A DNA stretch of 64,000 nucleotides, taken from NCBI GenBank assembly GCA_049652985.1, contig JBASFK010000004.1, forward strand, positions 186,001 to 250,000, read 5' to 3'. The notes under the pieces were generated by a model. The model made no database searches. It was given only the letters and a program-made list of their open reading frames with translations, and was not told the DNA's origin. Shown here in pieces: positions 8,371-16,199 of this stretch. The first letter of the stretch is position 1. Every line of letters begins with the position of its first letter. The translations under genes and the position numbers were made by a program. The stretch is from UBA7657 sp049652985. GTDB taxonomy: Bacteria > Pseudomonadota > Alphaproteobacteria > Micavibrionales > Micavibrionaceae.

Positions 8371-9134
8371 CTCGCTGGAAACTCACCATAGAATATGTCG
8401 GGACGAATTATTCCGGCTGGCAGCGTCAGGAGCAAGGCGTGCCGAGCGTGCAGGCAGCAATAGAAGAAGCGATCAGGAAATTTTGCCAACAGGATATTAC
8501 CGTTCATGTCGCGGGCCGAACCGACGCGGGCGTGCACGCGAAAGGGCAGGTCGCCCATTTCGATCTCGATTACGGCGTACGCAAACTCGAAGGTTTAGAT
8601 TTGATGAAGGCGCTCAACGCGCATCTTAGACCGCAGCCCGTCGGCATCATCAGGGCAGAAATTGTGCCGGATGATTTTCACGCGCGGTTCAATGCAAAAA
8701 ATAAATTGTACCAGTACCGGATTTTAAATCGCTCGGCATTCCCGACATTCGAGCAGGGCCTTGTCTGGCATTTCAAGAGACCGCTCGACGTGGCGGCGAT
8801 GAAAGAGGCGGCAAAACATCTTCTCGGTCACCATGATTTCACAACATTCAGAGATTCGGAATGCCAGGCGAAATCGCCGGAGCGCACGCTGGACCGCCTC
8901 GAAATCATGGAGAAGGAATATGACGAAAGCGGCGGCCGCGAGATATTGATCGAGGCCGAAGCGCGCTCATTCCTGCATCACATGATGCGTAACATTGCCG
9001 GGACGCTGGTGATGGTCGGCGAGGGGAAGTGGCGCCCCGGAGACGTCAAAACCGCCCTCGAGGCCCGTGACCGCACGCGCGGCGGCCCCACCGCCCCGCC
9101 GGACGGCCTGACCCTGGTGCGGGTCGATTATTAA
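8367..9134 (+). CDS. truA: tRNA pseudouridine(38-40) synthase TruA
   Basis: A 255-residue pseudouridine synthase. It opens with the family pattern RWKLTIEYVGTNYSGWQRQ and has the catalytic aspartate in VAGRTDAGVHAKGQVAHF. FLHHMMRNIAGTLVMVGEGK is the conserved RNA-binding block. It modifies uridines 38-40 in the anticodon stem-loop. Placement behind def-fmt makes this a translation-linked cluster. Confidence 0.98.
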   Translation: MTRWKLTIEYVGTNYSGWQRQEQGVPSVQAAIEEAIRKFCQQDITVHVAGRTDAGVHAKGQVAHFDLDYGVRKLEGLDLMKALNAHLRPQPVGIIRAEIVPDDFHARFNAKNKLYQYRILNRSAFPTFEQGLVWHFKRPLDVAAMKEAAKHLLGHHDFTTFRDSECQAKSPERTLDRLEIMEKEYDESGGREILIEAEARSFLHHMMRNIAGTLVMVGEGKWRPGDVKTALEARDRTRGGPTAPPDGLTLVRVDY

Positions 9135-9214
9135 CCATTGAATACAATGGTATGAAATTATCGAAAAGTTGAATTAAATCAAAGGGGAACGCAGTGGTGC
9201 CCCATGCGTTGGTG

Positions 9215-9223
9215 TGGTATAAT
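9215..9223 (+). promoter_or_regulatory. Extended -10 promoter element upstream of the PRC-barrel gene
   Basis: TGGTATAAT (TGn plus a perfect TATAAT, 9218-9223) lies about 70 bases upstream of the start at 9294; no good -35 is visible, as is usual for extended -10 promoters. A perfect 6-bp hairpin (CCATTG/CAATGG, 9135-9150) follows truA further upstream but lacks a T-run. The same TGGTATAAT string recurs before clpS at 61157. Confidence 0.5.
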
Positions 9224-9293
9224 TATTATGAAAAAAGCTTGCGCCGCCGACCGCTTTCCTTTAAAAGAAAACCTGATTTTACAGGAGATAAAC

Positions 9294-9986
9294 ATGCGCT
9301 TCGCCATTTTCCGGTTTTTCTGTGTTTCAGCCCTTTTCCTGCTGCTGGCCGTCCCGGCCATAGCGGCAGCGCCCGTCTATAACCCGAAGATCCAGGAAAT
9401 CGCCGCCCTCAACCGCATCGACCCGCTGCAGAACCCGCAATATGAGCAAATCACCGACGTTCTGAAACGCCGCATGCTCGACCGCAAGAGCAAAGTGGTC
9501 GGCAGTATCCGCGACCTCGTGTTGAAAGACAGCGGCAGCATCGCTTATATCGATGTCGATTTCGACCGGATGAAACTGGGGCGTCCCGTTTTTGTCAATT
9601 ACGGCACGTTCAACGTCAGGGCCGTGAGCAACGGTTACGCCATGACATTCGACTCCAAGGAGATCGAGGAACTTTACCCGACGCTGCTGGCCGATATTGA
9701 AACCGCCGCCGGCGATGATGCCGCGCTCAGCCTTAAAAAAATGAAAGGCCTGGAAGTCTGGACTGCTTCAGGCCGCAAAATCGGCACCGTCAGCGATGTG
9801 CTGTTCGGCGCCGAGGGCCAGCGCGCAGAGCTTCTTTATGTAAGCCTGACGACCGGCAACCTGCGCGGCAAGGGCGTGGGGATTCCCTTCGGCAAAGCCG
9901 ATTACGATCAAAGTTCTTCGCACCGCCGCGTCATCGTTCCCGACGATTTCGCCGAGGCGATGATCAATTTCGCTAAAGGCGAATAA
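9294..9986 (+). CDS. Exported protein with tandem PRC-barrel-like domains
   Basis: The start at 9294 has an AGGAG ribosome site and gives a clear signal peptide (FFCVSALFLLLAVPAIAAAP). The 230-residue product has a PRC-barrel-like unit at about residues 50-125 (KVVGSIRDLVLKDSGSIAYI) and a second, clearer one at about 150-225 (GLEVWTASGRKIGTVSDVLF, then a VGIPFGKADY-type strand). PRC barrels are small beta domains used in RimM and in many exported alphaproteobacterial proteins of unclear role. Its location is predicted as periplasmic. No partner is evident; dapE lies convergent and abuts it. Confidence 0.8.
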   Translation: MRFAIFRFFCVSALFLLLAVPAIAAAPVYNPKIQEIAALNRIDPLQNPQYEQITDVLKRRMLDRKSKVVGSIRDLVLKDSGSIAYIDVDFDRMKLGRPVFVNYGTFNVRAVSNGYAMTFDSKEIEELYPTLLADIETAAGDDAALSLKKMKGLEVWTASGRKIGTVSDVLFGAEGQRAELLYVSLTTGNLRGKGVGIPFGKADYDQSSSHRRVIVPDDFAEAMINFAKGE

Positions 9987-11114
9987 TCAGCTTCTGAAAT
10001 AAAGTTCCAGCAACCGTACATAGATGCGCGTGAGGTCCTCAAGGACCTGCACGTCGGCGTTCTCATTGATCTGGTGGATGGTGGCGTTGATGGGGCCAAA
10101 TTCGACAACCGGGCAATAATCCGCGACAAAGCGGGCATCCGACGTTCCGCCATTCGTTGTGTATTCCGCGGTTTTTCCCGTGATGTCTTTCACCGCTTCG
10201 CGCACCAGCGCCGACCATGGGCCGGGTTTTGTCATGAAGCTTTTTGAGGAATCACCGCGAAAATCTATTTCGTAAGGTTGCCGGGTTTTATCCAGTACCG
10301 AACAGATTTTTTGCTGGATGGAATCTTTCGTCCATTTGTCATTGAAGCGCACATTGAATTGCGCCTTCGCGCTGTGTGGAACAACGTTGGTCGCGCTGTT
10401 GCCGACATCGACGGTGGTGATTTCAAGGTTAGTCGGCTGGAAATATTTCGTGCCCTTGTCGAATTTATGCGCGGACAGCGCGTCCAGCAACTTGACGATG
10501 CGCGGCACGGGATTGTCAGTGAGATGCGGATAGGCGACATGCCCCTGTTTGCCCTGCACGGTGATCGTGCCGGACAGCGAGCCGCGGCGGCCGATTTTTA
10601 TTTCCTGCCCGAGATGATCGGGATTTGTCGGCTCGCCAACTAAACAAACATCCGGCGTGTGGCCGTGCTGCGCCATCCATTCAAGGACTTTGACCGTGCC
10701 GTGTGTAGCCGGGCCTTCCTCGTCGCCCGTGATCAGCATCGAGATCGAGCCTTTCGGCTTGCCGTGCTGTTGGATATAGGCGGTTGCAGCTGCGGCGAAG
10801 GCCGCGACCGAGCCTTTCATGTCGCTAGCGCCGCGCCCGTATAATTTTCCGTCCGCGACCGTCGGCGTGAACGGGCCATAGGTCCATTGCCCCGCCGGGC
10901 CCGGCGGCACGACGTCGGTATGGCCCGCGTAGCAGATATGTGGCGCGCCGCTGCCGATCCGTGCGAATAAATTCGGTACGTCGCCGAAAGGAAGATGAAA
11001 AATCTCGAAGCCCAGCGATTGCAGATATTTCGCAAGATAATCCTGCGCGCCCGCATCCGTGGGCGTGACCGATGGACACTTGATAAGGGTTTTGGCGAGT
11101 TCAATAACGGACAT
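9987..11114 (-). CDS. dapE: Succinyl-diaminopimelate desuccinylase
   Basis: A 375-residue M20-family metallohydrolase. The first metal ligand and catalytic Asp are in CYAGHTDVVPPG, the bridging Asp in GRGASDMKGSVAAF, and the EE pair in TGDEEGPATHGT. It hydrolyses N-succinyl-LL-diaminopimelate to LL-DAP in the succinylase branch of lysine and peptidoglycan synthesis. The start lies two bases after the stop of dapD, the enzyme three steps earlier in the same pathway, so the two form an operon. Confidence 0.97.
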   Translation of the reverse strand: MSVIELAKTLIKCPSVTPTDAGAQDYLAKYLQSLGFEIFHLPFGDVPNLFARIGSGAPHICYAGHTDVVPPGPAGQWTYGPFTPTVADGKLYGRGASDMKGSVAAFAAAATAYIQQHGKPKGSISMLITGDEEGPATHGTVKVLEWMAQHGHTPDVCLVGEPTNPDHLGQEIKIGRRGSLSGTITVQGKQGHVAYPHLTDNPVPRIVKLLDALSAHKFDKGTKYFQPTNLEITTVDVGNSATNVVPHSAKAQFNVRFNDKWTKDSIQQKICSVLDKTRQPYEIDFRGDSSKSFMTKPGPWSALVREAVKDITGKTAEYTTNGGTSDARFVADYCPVVEFGPINATIHQINENADVQVLEDLTRIYVRLLELYFRS

Positions 11115-11116
11115 AT

Positions 11117-11980
11117 TCAGTCTCTGAGCAATTCATTAATGCCCGTTTTGCTGCGGGTTTTTTCATCGACCTGCTTGATGATGACGGCGCAGGCTAAACT
11201 GGGGCCGGGGCTGTCGTCTTTCAAGAGCCTGCCCGGTAATGTGCCGGGCACGACGACAGAATAAGGCGGCACGCGTCCGAAAATAACTTCACCGCTTTCG
11301 CGATTCACAATCTTGGTCGACTGGCCGATGAACACGCCCATCGAGATGACCGATCCTTCGCCGACGATCACGCCTTCGACGATTTCCGAACGCGCGCCGA
11401 TGAAGCAATTGTCTTCGATAATTACGGGCTCAGCCTGCAAAGGTTCCAGCACGCCGCCAAGTCCGACGCCGCCGGAGATGTGGCAGTTTTTTCCAACCTG
11501 CGCGCAGGAGCCAATCGTCACCCATGTATCGATCATCGTACCTTCATCGACATAGGCGCCGACATTGACGAAGCTCGGCATCAGAATCACGTTTTTCGCG
11601 ACATAGGCGCTGCGGCGTACGATAGCGCCCGGCACAGCGCGGAAACCCGCATGTTTAAATTCATCCTCACCCCAGCCGGAAAATTTGCTCTCGACCTTGT
11701 CGTACCAAGGCGAGCTGCGCGGACCGCCCGGAATGAGACGGTTGGGGTGCAGGCGGAAAGAGAGCAGCACGGCTTTTTTCAGCCATTGATTGACCACCCA
11801 TTTGCCGGAGCTCTTGTCGGCGATCCTGAGCTGCCCGGAATCGAGCTGGTCAAGCGCCGCATCCACCGCGTGGGCGAGAGGATTGCCGCGGGTTTCGGTA
11901 TTGATATTGGTGCGGTCCTCCCAGCCTGCGTCGATGATTTTCTGCAGATCGGCGGGGGTTTGCTGGGCTGCGGCAGCCAT
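11117..11980 (-). CDS. dapD: 2,3,4,5-tetrahydropyridine-2,6-dicarboxylate N-succinyltransferase
   Basis: The protein is 287 residues from the ATG at 11980, which has AGGAAAGACAGGATT upstream; the frame remains open to 12043 but that extension has no counterpart in the family. Features are the ENWEDRTNINTETRG-like N-terminal region (here WEDRTNINTETRG), the IRWFRLHPNRLIPGG-like loop (FRLHPNRLIPGG) and a left-handed beta-helix of hexapeptide repeats (IGSCAQVGKNCHISGGVGLG onward). It succinylates tetrahydrodipicolinate and is coupled to dapE. Confidence 0.96.
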   Translation of the reverse strand: MAAAAQQTPADLQKIIDAGWEDRTNINTETRGNPLAHAVDAALDQLDSGQLRIADKSSGKWVVNQWLKKAVLLSFRLHPNRLIPGGPRSSPWYDKVESKFSGWGEDEFKHAGFRAVPGAIVRRSAYVAKNVILMPSFVNVGAYVDEGTMIDTWVTIGSCAQVGKNCHISGGVGLGGVLEPLQAEPVIIEDNCFIGARSEIVEGVIVGEGSVISMGVFIGQSTKIVNRESGEVIFGRVPPYSVVVPGTLPGRLLKDDSPGPSLACAVIIKQVDEKTRSKTGINELLRD

Positions 11981-12110
11981 AATCCTGTCTTTCCTGTATT
12001 CAAAGGGTTCATGGGCCGGGGCCCGTAAAACATCAAAAGGCACTATAAAGTAAGACGGCTTGTGTGGACAACCGCCCGTTTACTGGTATTTTAAGGGTCT
12101 GGAGGCCTGT

Positions 12111-12959
12111 ATGTCCCTGAAATCCTTGATTCCCGTCCTGGCCATGCTCGTGGCGCTGGCCCCTTCGGCGGCGTGGGCGGGAACGCAGACCGCCATCTAT
12201 GAGGTCTATGCCGGGGGCATCCATGCCCTGCAGGCCAGGCTGGATATCAAAATCGATAAGGCGCATTACGACATCGTGCTGGAAGCCAAGACCCGTGGCT
12301 TCCTCGGCAAGATGGCGCCATGGGAGGGAATTTTCGAAAGTCACGGCTGGATTGAGAAAGACGGCACGTTCCGCCCGGAGATACACAAATCCACAGCCAT
12401 CTGGCGCGGCGAGAAAGAGATCAAGGAATATAAATATGCGCGCAACGGGCATTTTCTCGGCCTGACAGAAACGCTGGACGGCAAGACGCCCGAGGACAAG
12501 CCGGACCTCAGCCCGGAAATAACCGAAGGCACGACCGATGCACTTTCTGCTGCATTGAACGTTCTTCAATTGGTGGGTAAAGGCGGCGAATGCGCCGGCA
12601 CCGAAGAGGTGTTCGATGGCAAGCGGCGCTTCAAACAGATTTTCACCCATGAGGCTTACGCCGAACTGGCGCCGACCAAGTATAATATTTTTAAAGGCGA
12701 GGCCGCCGAATGCACGATCGAGGTCGAGCCCGTCGCGGGCGAGTGGCATAAAAAGCCGCGCGGCTGGATGTCGATCCAGGAACAGGGGCGCCTGCGGGGC
12801 AAGTTGCCGACCATGTGGGCGGCGCAGCTTAAAGGCGGTGACCCAGCCGTGCCTGTGAAAATCCGCGTCAGCACTTCGTATGGCGTTTTATTCATGCACC
12901 TGGCCGAGTTCACGGATGGGCAGCGCACCGTGGTTGCCGACGGCCGCGAGAAAGAGTAA
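12111..12959 (+). CDS. DUF3108-family exported protein
   Basis: The ATG at 12111 has a GGAGG ribosome site and begins a signal peptide (LIPVLAMLVALAPSAAWA). The 282-residue product shows the DUF3108 beta-rich pattern: TAIYEVYAGGIHALQARLDI, DIVLEAKTRGFLGKMAPWEG and FRPEIHKSTAIWRGEKEIK. Members are periplasmic, common in Proteobacteria and without an assigned function. The gene is divergent from dapD and lies eight bases upstream of glmU, so it probably shares a transcript with glmU. Confidence 0.85.
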   Translation: MSLKSLIPVLAMLVALAPSAAWAGTQTAIYEVYAGGIHALQARLDIKIDKAHYDIVLEAKTRGFLGKMAPWEGIFESHGWIEKDGTFRPEIHKSTAIWRGEKEIKEYKYARNGHFLGLTETLDGKTPEDKPDLSPEITEGTTDALSAALNVLQLVGKGGECAGTEEVFDGKRRFKQIFTHEAYAELAPTKYNIFKGEAAECTIEVEPVAGEWHKKPRGWMSIQEQGRLRGKLPTMWAAQLKGGDPAVPVKIRVSTSYGVLFMHLAEFTDGQRTVVADGREKE

Positions 12960-12967
12960 AAATCTTC

Positions 12968-14329
12968 ATGGCTAAAAATCAACTTGCCATTGTTATTCTC
13001 GCCGCCGGGCAGGGCACGCGGATGAAATCCGCCAAGCCAAAGGTTATGCACGAACTCGCCGGGCTGCCGATGATGAAATGGCTGATCAAAACGGCGGAAA
13101 GCCTGAAGCCGCAGAAAATTATCGTCGTCGCCGGGCCGGGCATGCCGGAATTGCTGGCGGCGGTAAAACCCCATACAGCCGTAATTCAGGAAACCAGGAA
13201 TGGCACCGCCGGGGCGCTGCGTATGGCGATGCCTGCGCTGAAAAATTTCAAAGGCGATGTTCTGGTTGTTCTCGGCGATGCGCCGCTCGTCAAAAAAGAA
13301 ACACTGGAAAAACTGGTTACCCTGCGCCGCAGCGAAGACGCCGGGATGAGCGTGCTGGGCGCGGAAGTCTGCTGCGCCGACGGTTTGGGCCGTCTTATTA
13401 TCGACAGCAGCAATACGCTGAAAAAAATTGTTGAACATAAAGATGCGAATACAAAAGAGCGCGCGGTCAATCTCATCAATACCGGCGCGTTTTGCATCGA
13501 CGGTGAAAAATTACCCGGCTGGCTGGAGCAGGTGCAGGATAAAAACGCAGCCAAGGAATATTACATCACCGACCTGCCGCAAATCGCGGCGCGGGATGGA
13601 ATTGAGACGAAAGTCCACACTGCCTGCTGTGCCTCGGAAACGCAGGGCTGCAATTCCCGGGCCGATCTCGCCGCGCTCGAGGCCACGATGCAAAAGCGTT
13701 TGCGCAAAGCTGCAATGGAATCCGGCGTCACCATGATCGACCCCGCCACCGTCACATTGCATCACGACACGGTCTTTGGTGCTGACGTCGTGATCGAGCC
13801 GAATGTATTTTTTGGCCCCGGCGCGAGCGTGGGCGCTGATTGCATCATTCGCGCCTTTTCGCATATCGAGGGCGCAAAAATCGGCGCAGGCGCAACGATA
13901 GGCCCATTTGCGCGGCTGCGTCCCGGCACAGAGATTGGTGCCGACGTACGGGTTGGCAATTTTGTCGAAATCAAGAAATCGAAAATCGGTACGGGCAGCA
14001 AGATCAACCACCTCGCTTATGTTGGCGACACCGACATGGGCGCGGACGTGAATTTCAGCGCTGGCGCCATAACGGTGAATTACGACGGTTTCGACAAGCA
14101 CAAGACAATCATCGGCGCTGGCGTCATGGTGGGATCGAACGTGAATCTCATTGCGCCGGTCACGGTCAGGGATGGGGCATTCGTCGCGGCAGGTTCCACG
14201 GTTACTGACGATGTCGCGGCGGATGCGCTGGCGATCGCGCGCGCGGCAACCGAAATCCGCAAGGGTTGGGCGGCGGAATATCGCCGTGGCAAAAAGAAAG
14301 ACCAAAAAAAGAAAGGGAAGAAGAAATGA
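12968..14329 (+). CDS. glmU: Bifunctional UDP-GlcNAc pyrophosphorylase / GlcN-1-P acetyltransferase
   Basis: A 453-residue bifunctional enzyme. The N-terminal uridylyltransferase domain has LAAGQGTRMKSAKPKVMHEL and GDAPLVKKETLEKL. The C-terminal left-handed beta-helix starts near residue 255 and contains GPFARLRPGTEIGADVRVGN, NHLAYVGD and the catalytic region NYDGFDKHKT. It makes UDP-GlcNAc for peptidoglycan and LPS. The C-terminus is unusually lysine-rich (KKKDQKKKGKKK). The stop overlaps the next start by four bases; glmS follows after three small genes, so consecutive steps of one pathway flank an uncharacterised block. Confidence 0.97.
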   Translation: MAKNQLAIVILAAGQGTRMKSAKPKVMHELAGLPMMKWLIKTAESLKPQKIIVVAGPGMPELLAAVKPHTAVIQETRNGTAGALRMAMPALKNFKGDVLVVLGDAPLVKKETLEKLVTLRRSEDAGMSVLGAEVCCADGLGRLIIDSSNTLKKIVEHKDANTKERAVNLINTGAFCIDGEKLPGWLEQVQDKNAAKEYYITDLPQIAARDGIETKVHTACCASETQGCNSRADLAALEATMQKRLRKAAMESGVTMIDPATVTLHHDTVFGADVVIEPNVFFGPGASVGADCIIRAFSHIEGAKIGAGATIGPFARLRPGTEIGADVRVGNFVEIKKSKIGTGSKINHLAYVGDTDMGADVNFSAGAITVNYDGFDKHKTIIGAGVMVGSNVNLIAPVTVRDGAFVAAGSTVTDDVAADALAIARAATEIRKGWAAEYRRGKKKDQKKKGKKK

Positions 14330-14811
14330 AATTGTTTTTGACGCTAATTCTTCTCGGTTTTTTCATCGCTCCGGCCTATGCCGAGGACCGGCCAACGCCC
14401 GTCCTGCGTGGCCTCAAGCAGCTCGAGGATGATCCCTGCAGTGCGAATGACCTCAAACAATTCATGCAGGGAAGCTTCGTCATCACCGGTTATAAAAAGA
14501 GCGATAAAGCCGTGCCTGCCGCCGAAGATGTGTATGTGGGGACCGCCACCGCGAAACTCTATGAATGCCAATTGATGGTCAAGCGCTGCGTCGGCGGCAC
14601 CACTGAAACCGGCGAAATGAAAAAGACCGTGGCGCTGGCTGATGCCATACCGGTGTGGGAGTTTGAGACAAAAACACAGGGCGGCGAGACGCGCAAATAT
14701 ATCTTCCAGATGGCGAGCAATACGGACAATTACCCGGTCCTGTTCGGCGGCGGTGAGGATGCCTTTGAATTCTGGCGCCCAGACCCGGATGAAAACGCGA
14801 CCTGCCCCTGA
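14326..14811 (+). CDS. Exported protein of unknown function between glmU and glmS
   Basis: Starting at the ATGA overlap with glmU (14326), the 161-residue product has a signal peptide (LFLTLILLGFFIAPAYA, cleavage before EDRP). The mature part is a soluble domain with cysteines in DDPCSANDLK, YECQLMVKRC and a final ENATCP. I do not recognise a family. Translational coupling to glmU is suggested by the overlap. It is the first of three consecutive exported proteins. Confidence 0.7.
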   Translation: MKLFLTLILLGFFIAPAYAEDRPTPVLRGLKQLEDDPCSANDLKQFMQGSFVITGYKKSDKAVPAAEDVYVGTATAKLYECQLMVKRCVGGTTETGEMKKTVALADAIPVWEFETKTQGGETRKYIFQMASNTDNYPVLFGGGEDAFEFWRPDPDENATCP

Positions 14812-14890
14812 GCCTGAAATCTGCGCACAATTTTTAAAAAATACGCCCGCGCCCCTGTTTTTTGGCACGGCATTTTGCTATTCAGAAATC

Positions 14891-15352
14891 ATGAAAACCG
14901 CGCTGACGATTCTCCTGTTCATCCTCTCCGCCGCGCCGCTTATGGCCTGCGAGGGCTTCGAGCATGATATGGACGCGCTGGAGCGCGCGGTTGGCACTCA
15001 AAACGCGTCCTCCGGCCCGCAGACCGCCAGCTTTGGCAGGGAATTTGCCACGCTGGACGAGCTTCAGCGCTGGACCGAAACCTCCACCCTTGGCGGCGGC
15101 CGCCTCGCCAAGGCCCGGTTCGAGGGTCGTGACCTCGCTTTCGCCTACCGCTCCTATACCTCCGGCGTCAAAAGCTCCGATGCGGCCGTGTATGCCCGCG
15201 ATGGCGAGACATGGAAACTGGTCAAGGCCTACCCGGTCGTGATGGGCGACTGGATCGTCGCCGAGCAGCAGGAAGGCACTTACCTGTTCCACCCAGAAAA
15301 TGGCGGCAAGTCGCTCATGACTTTGAGCAAGGCCGATCTGGCGCAATTCTAG
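14891..15352 (+). CDS. Small putative lipoprotein of unknown function
   Basis: A 153-residue product whose leader ends in a lipobox-like LMAC (residues 17-20), suggesting lipid attachment at Cys20; a plain secreted protein is the alternative. The mature part includes a long polar stretch and a beta-rich end (ARDGETWKLVKAYPVVMGDW). No family recognised. It lies between two other exported-protein genes on the same strand. A weak 5-bp hairpin with four T residues follows its stop (15353-15371). Confidence 0.65.
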   Translation: MKTALTILLFILSAAPLMACEGFEHDMDALERAVGTQNASSGPQTASFGREFATLDELQRWTETSTLGGGRLAKARFEGRDLAFAYRSYTSGVKSSDAAVYARDGETWKLVKAYPVVMGDWIVAEQQEGTYLFHPENGGKSLMTLSKADLAQF

Positions 15353-15433
15353 GCCTTGTCCGAAGGCTTTTCCCGTAACATTCCGTAAAACTTCGTGATT
15401 TGTTTTTTACCCCGGAATTGCTAGGTTTCAGGC

Positions 15434-16198
15434 ATGAAAAAGCTGCTTTTCGCCCTTGTCATCCTGCTGGTCCCGTCTTTTGCGCTGGCCTGCCGTGCGC
15501 AGCCGGTTCCCGGCGACCAGCGGCTGGAGAATATCGGCAAGGCCTATTATGTGGGTGTCGTGAAAATCCTGGATACCGTTTTGGTCGAACCGCCAGCGCC
15601 AAAGCCCGGCGAGGACCCGGCAGATCCCGAACTGCTGGTCGACATGAAGGTCCGGCTGTTCAGCGACTACCGCAAGAAAGAAAGCGTGCCGCCCCGCGAT
15701 ATCCAGATCAAACAGACGCTGTCGTCCTGCGACATCTACCCGCACAAGAAAGGCGCAGTGTTCGAAGCCGTGATCTACGAAAAAAAGGACGGCGGTTTTT
15801 ATTTCGCTTCCAGCCCCATGCATTTCAAGCCGGAGGAAATTGAAGCATACAGGAAAGAGACGCCTTTCCCGGATGAGGTCGCTGATATAAAAACAAAATG
15901 CGAAAGCGCTGGAAGCGTCTGGAGCTTCGCTGCGAACGGCGAACCCGAATGCAAAATTCCCGCGCCAGATTCCGGCAAGCAATGCACGATCAGCGAGGAA
16001 TGCGAAGGCATCTGCCTCGCGCAGTTCAGCAAGGAAGCCATCGAGAAAAATTTCGAACTGATCCTGATCGACAAGGAAGGCATCGAGGCGGAAAAGCTGG
16101 AGCAGAAAACAGGCAAATGCAGCCAGTGGATCAACATGACCGGGTGCCAGTATGTGTTCGAAGGCTCCCTCGTCAAACATATATGTGACAGGTTTTAA
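15434..16198 (+). CDS. Cysteine-rich exported protein or lipoprotein of unknown function
   Basis: The 254-residue protein opens with a leader ending FALAC, which fits either a lipobox (Cys20) or ordinary signal cleavage. The first half (about 21-145) looks like a beta domain. The second half is cysteine-rich, with KCESAGSVWSF, ECKIP, GKQCTISEECEGICLAQF, GKCSQWINMTGC and a terminal HICDRF, a spacing suggesting several disulfides. Function is unknown. glmS starts two bases after its stop, so the two are cotranscribed. Confidence 0.7.
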   Translation: MKKLLFALVILLVPSFALACRAQPVPGDQRLENIGKAYYVGVVKILDTVLVEPPAPKPGEDPADPELLVDMKVRLFSDYRKKESVPPRDIQIKQTLSSCDIYPHKKGAVFEAVIYEKKDGGFYFASSPMHFKPEEIEAYRKETPFPDEVADIKTKCESAGSVWSFAANGEPECKIPAPDSGKQCTISEECEGICLAQFSKEAIEKNFELILIDKEGIEAEKLEQKTGKCSQWINMTGCQYVFEGSLVKHICDRF

Positions 16199-16199
16199 A

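Noticed and set aside
9135..9150. Perfect 6-bp hairpin after truA as a terminator
   Set aside because: No T-run follows, and the stem is short and AT-rich; termination is not supported.
15353..15371. Weak hairpin with TTTT after the 14891 gene
   Set aside because: Five-bp stem and four T residues are too weak to call a terminator.
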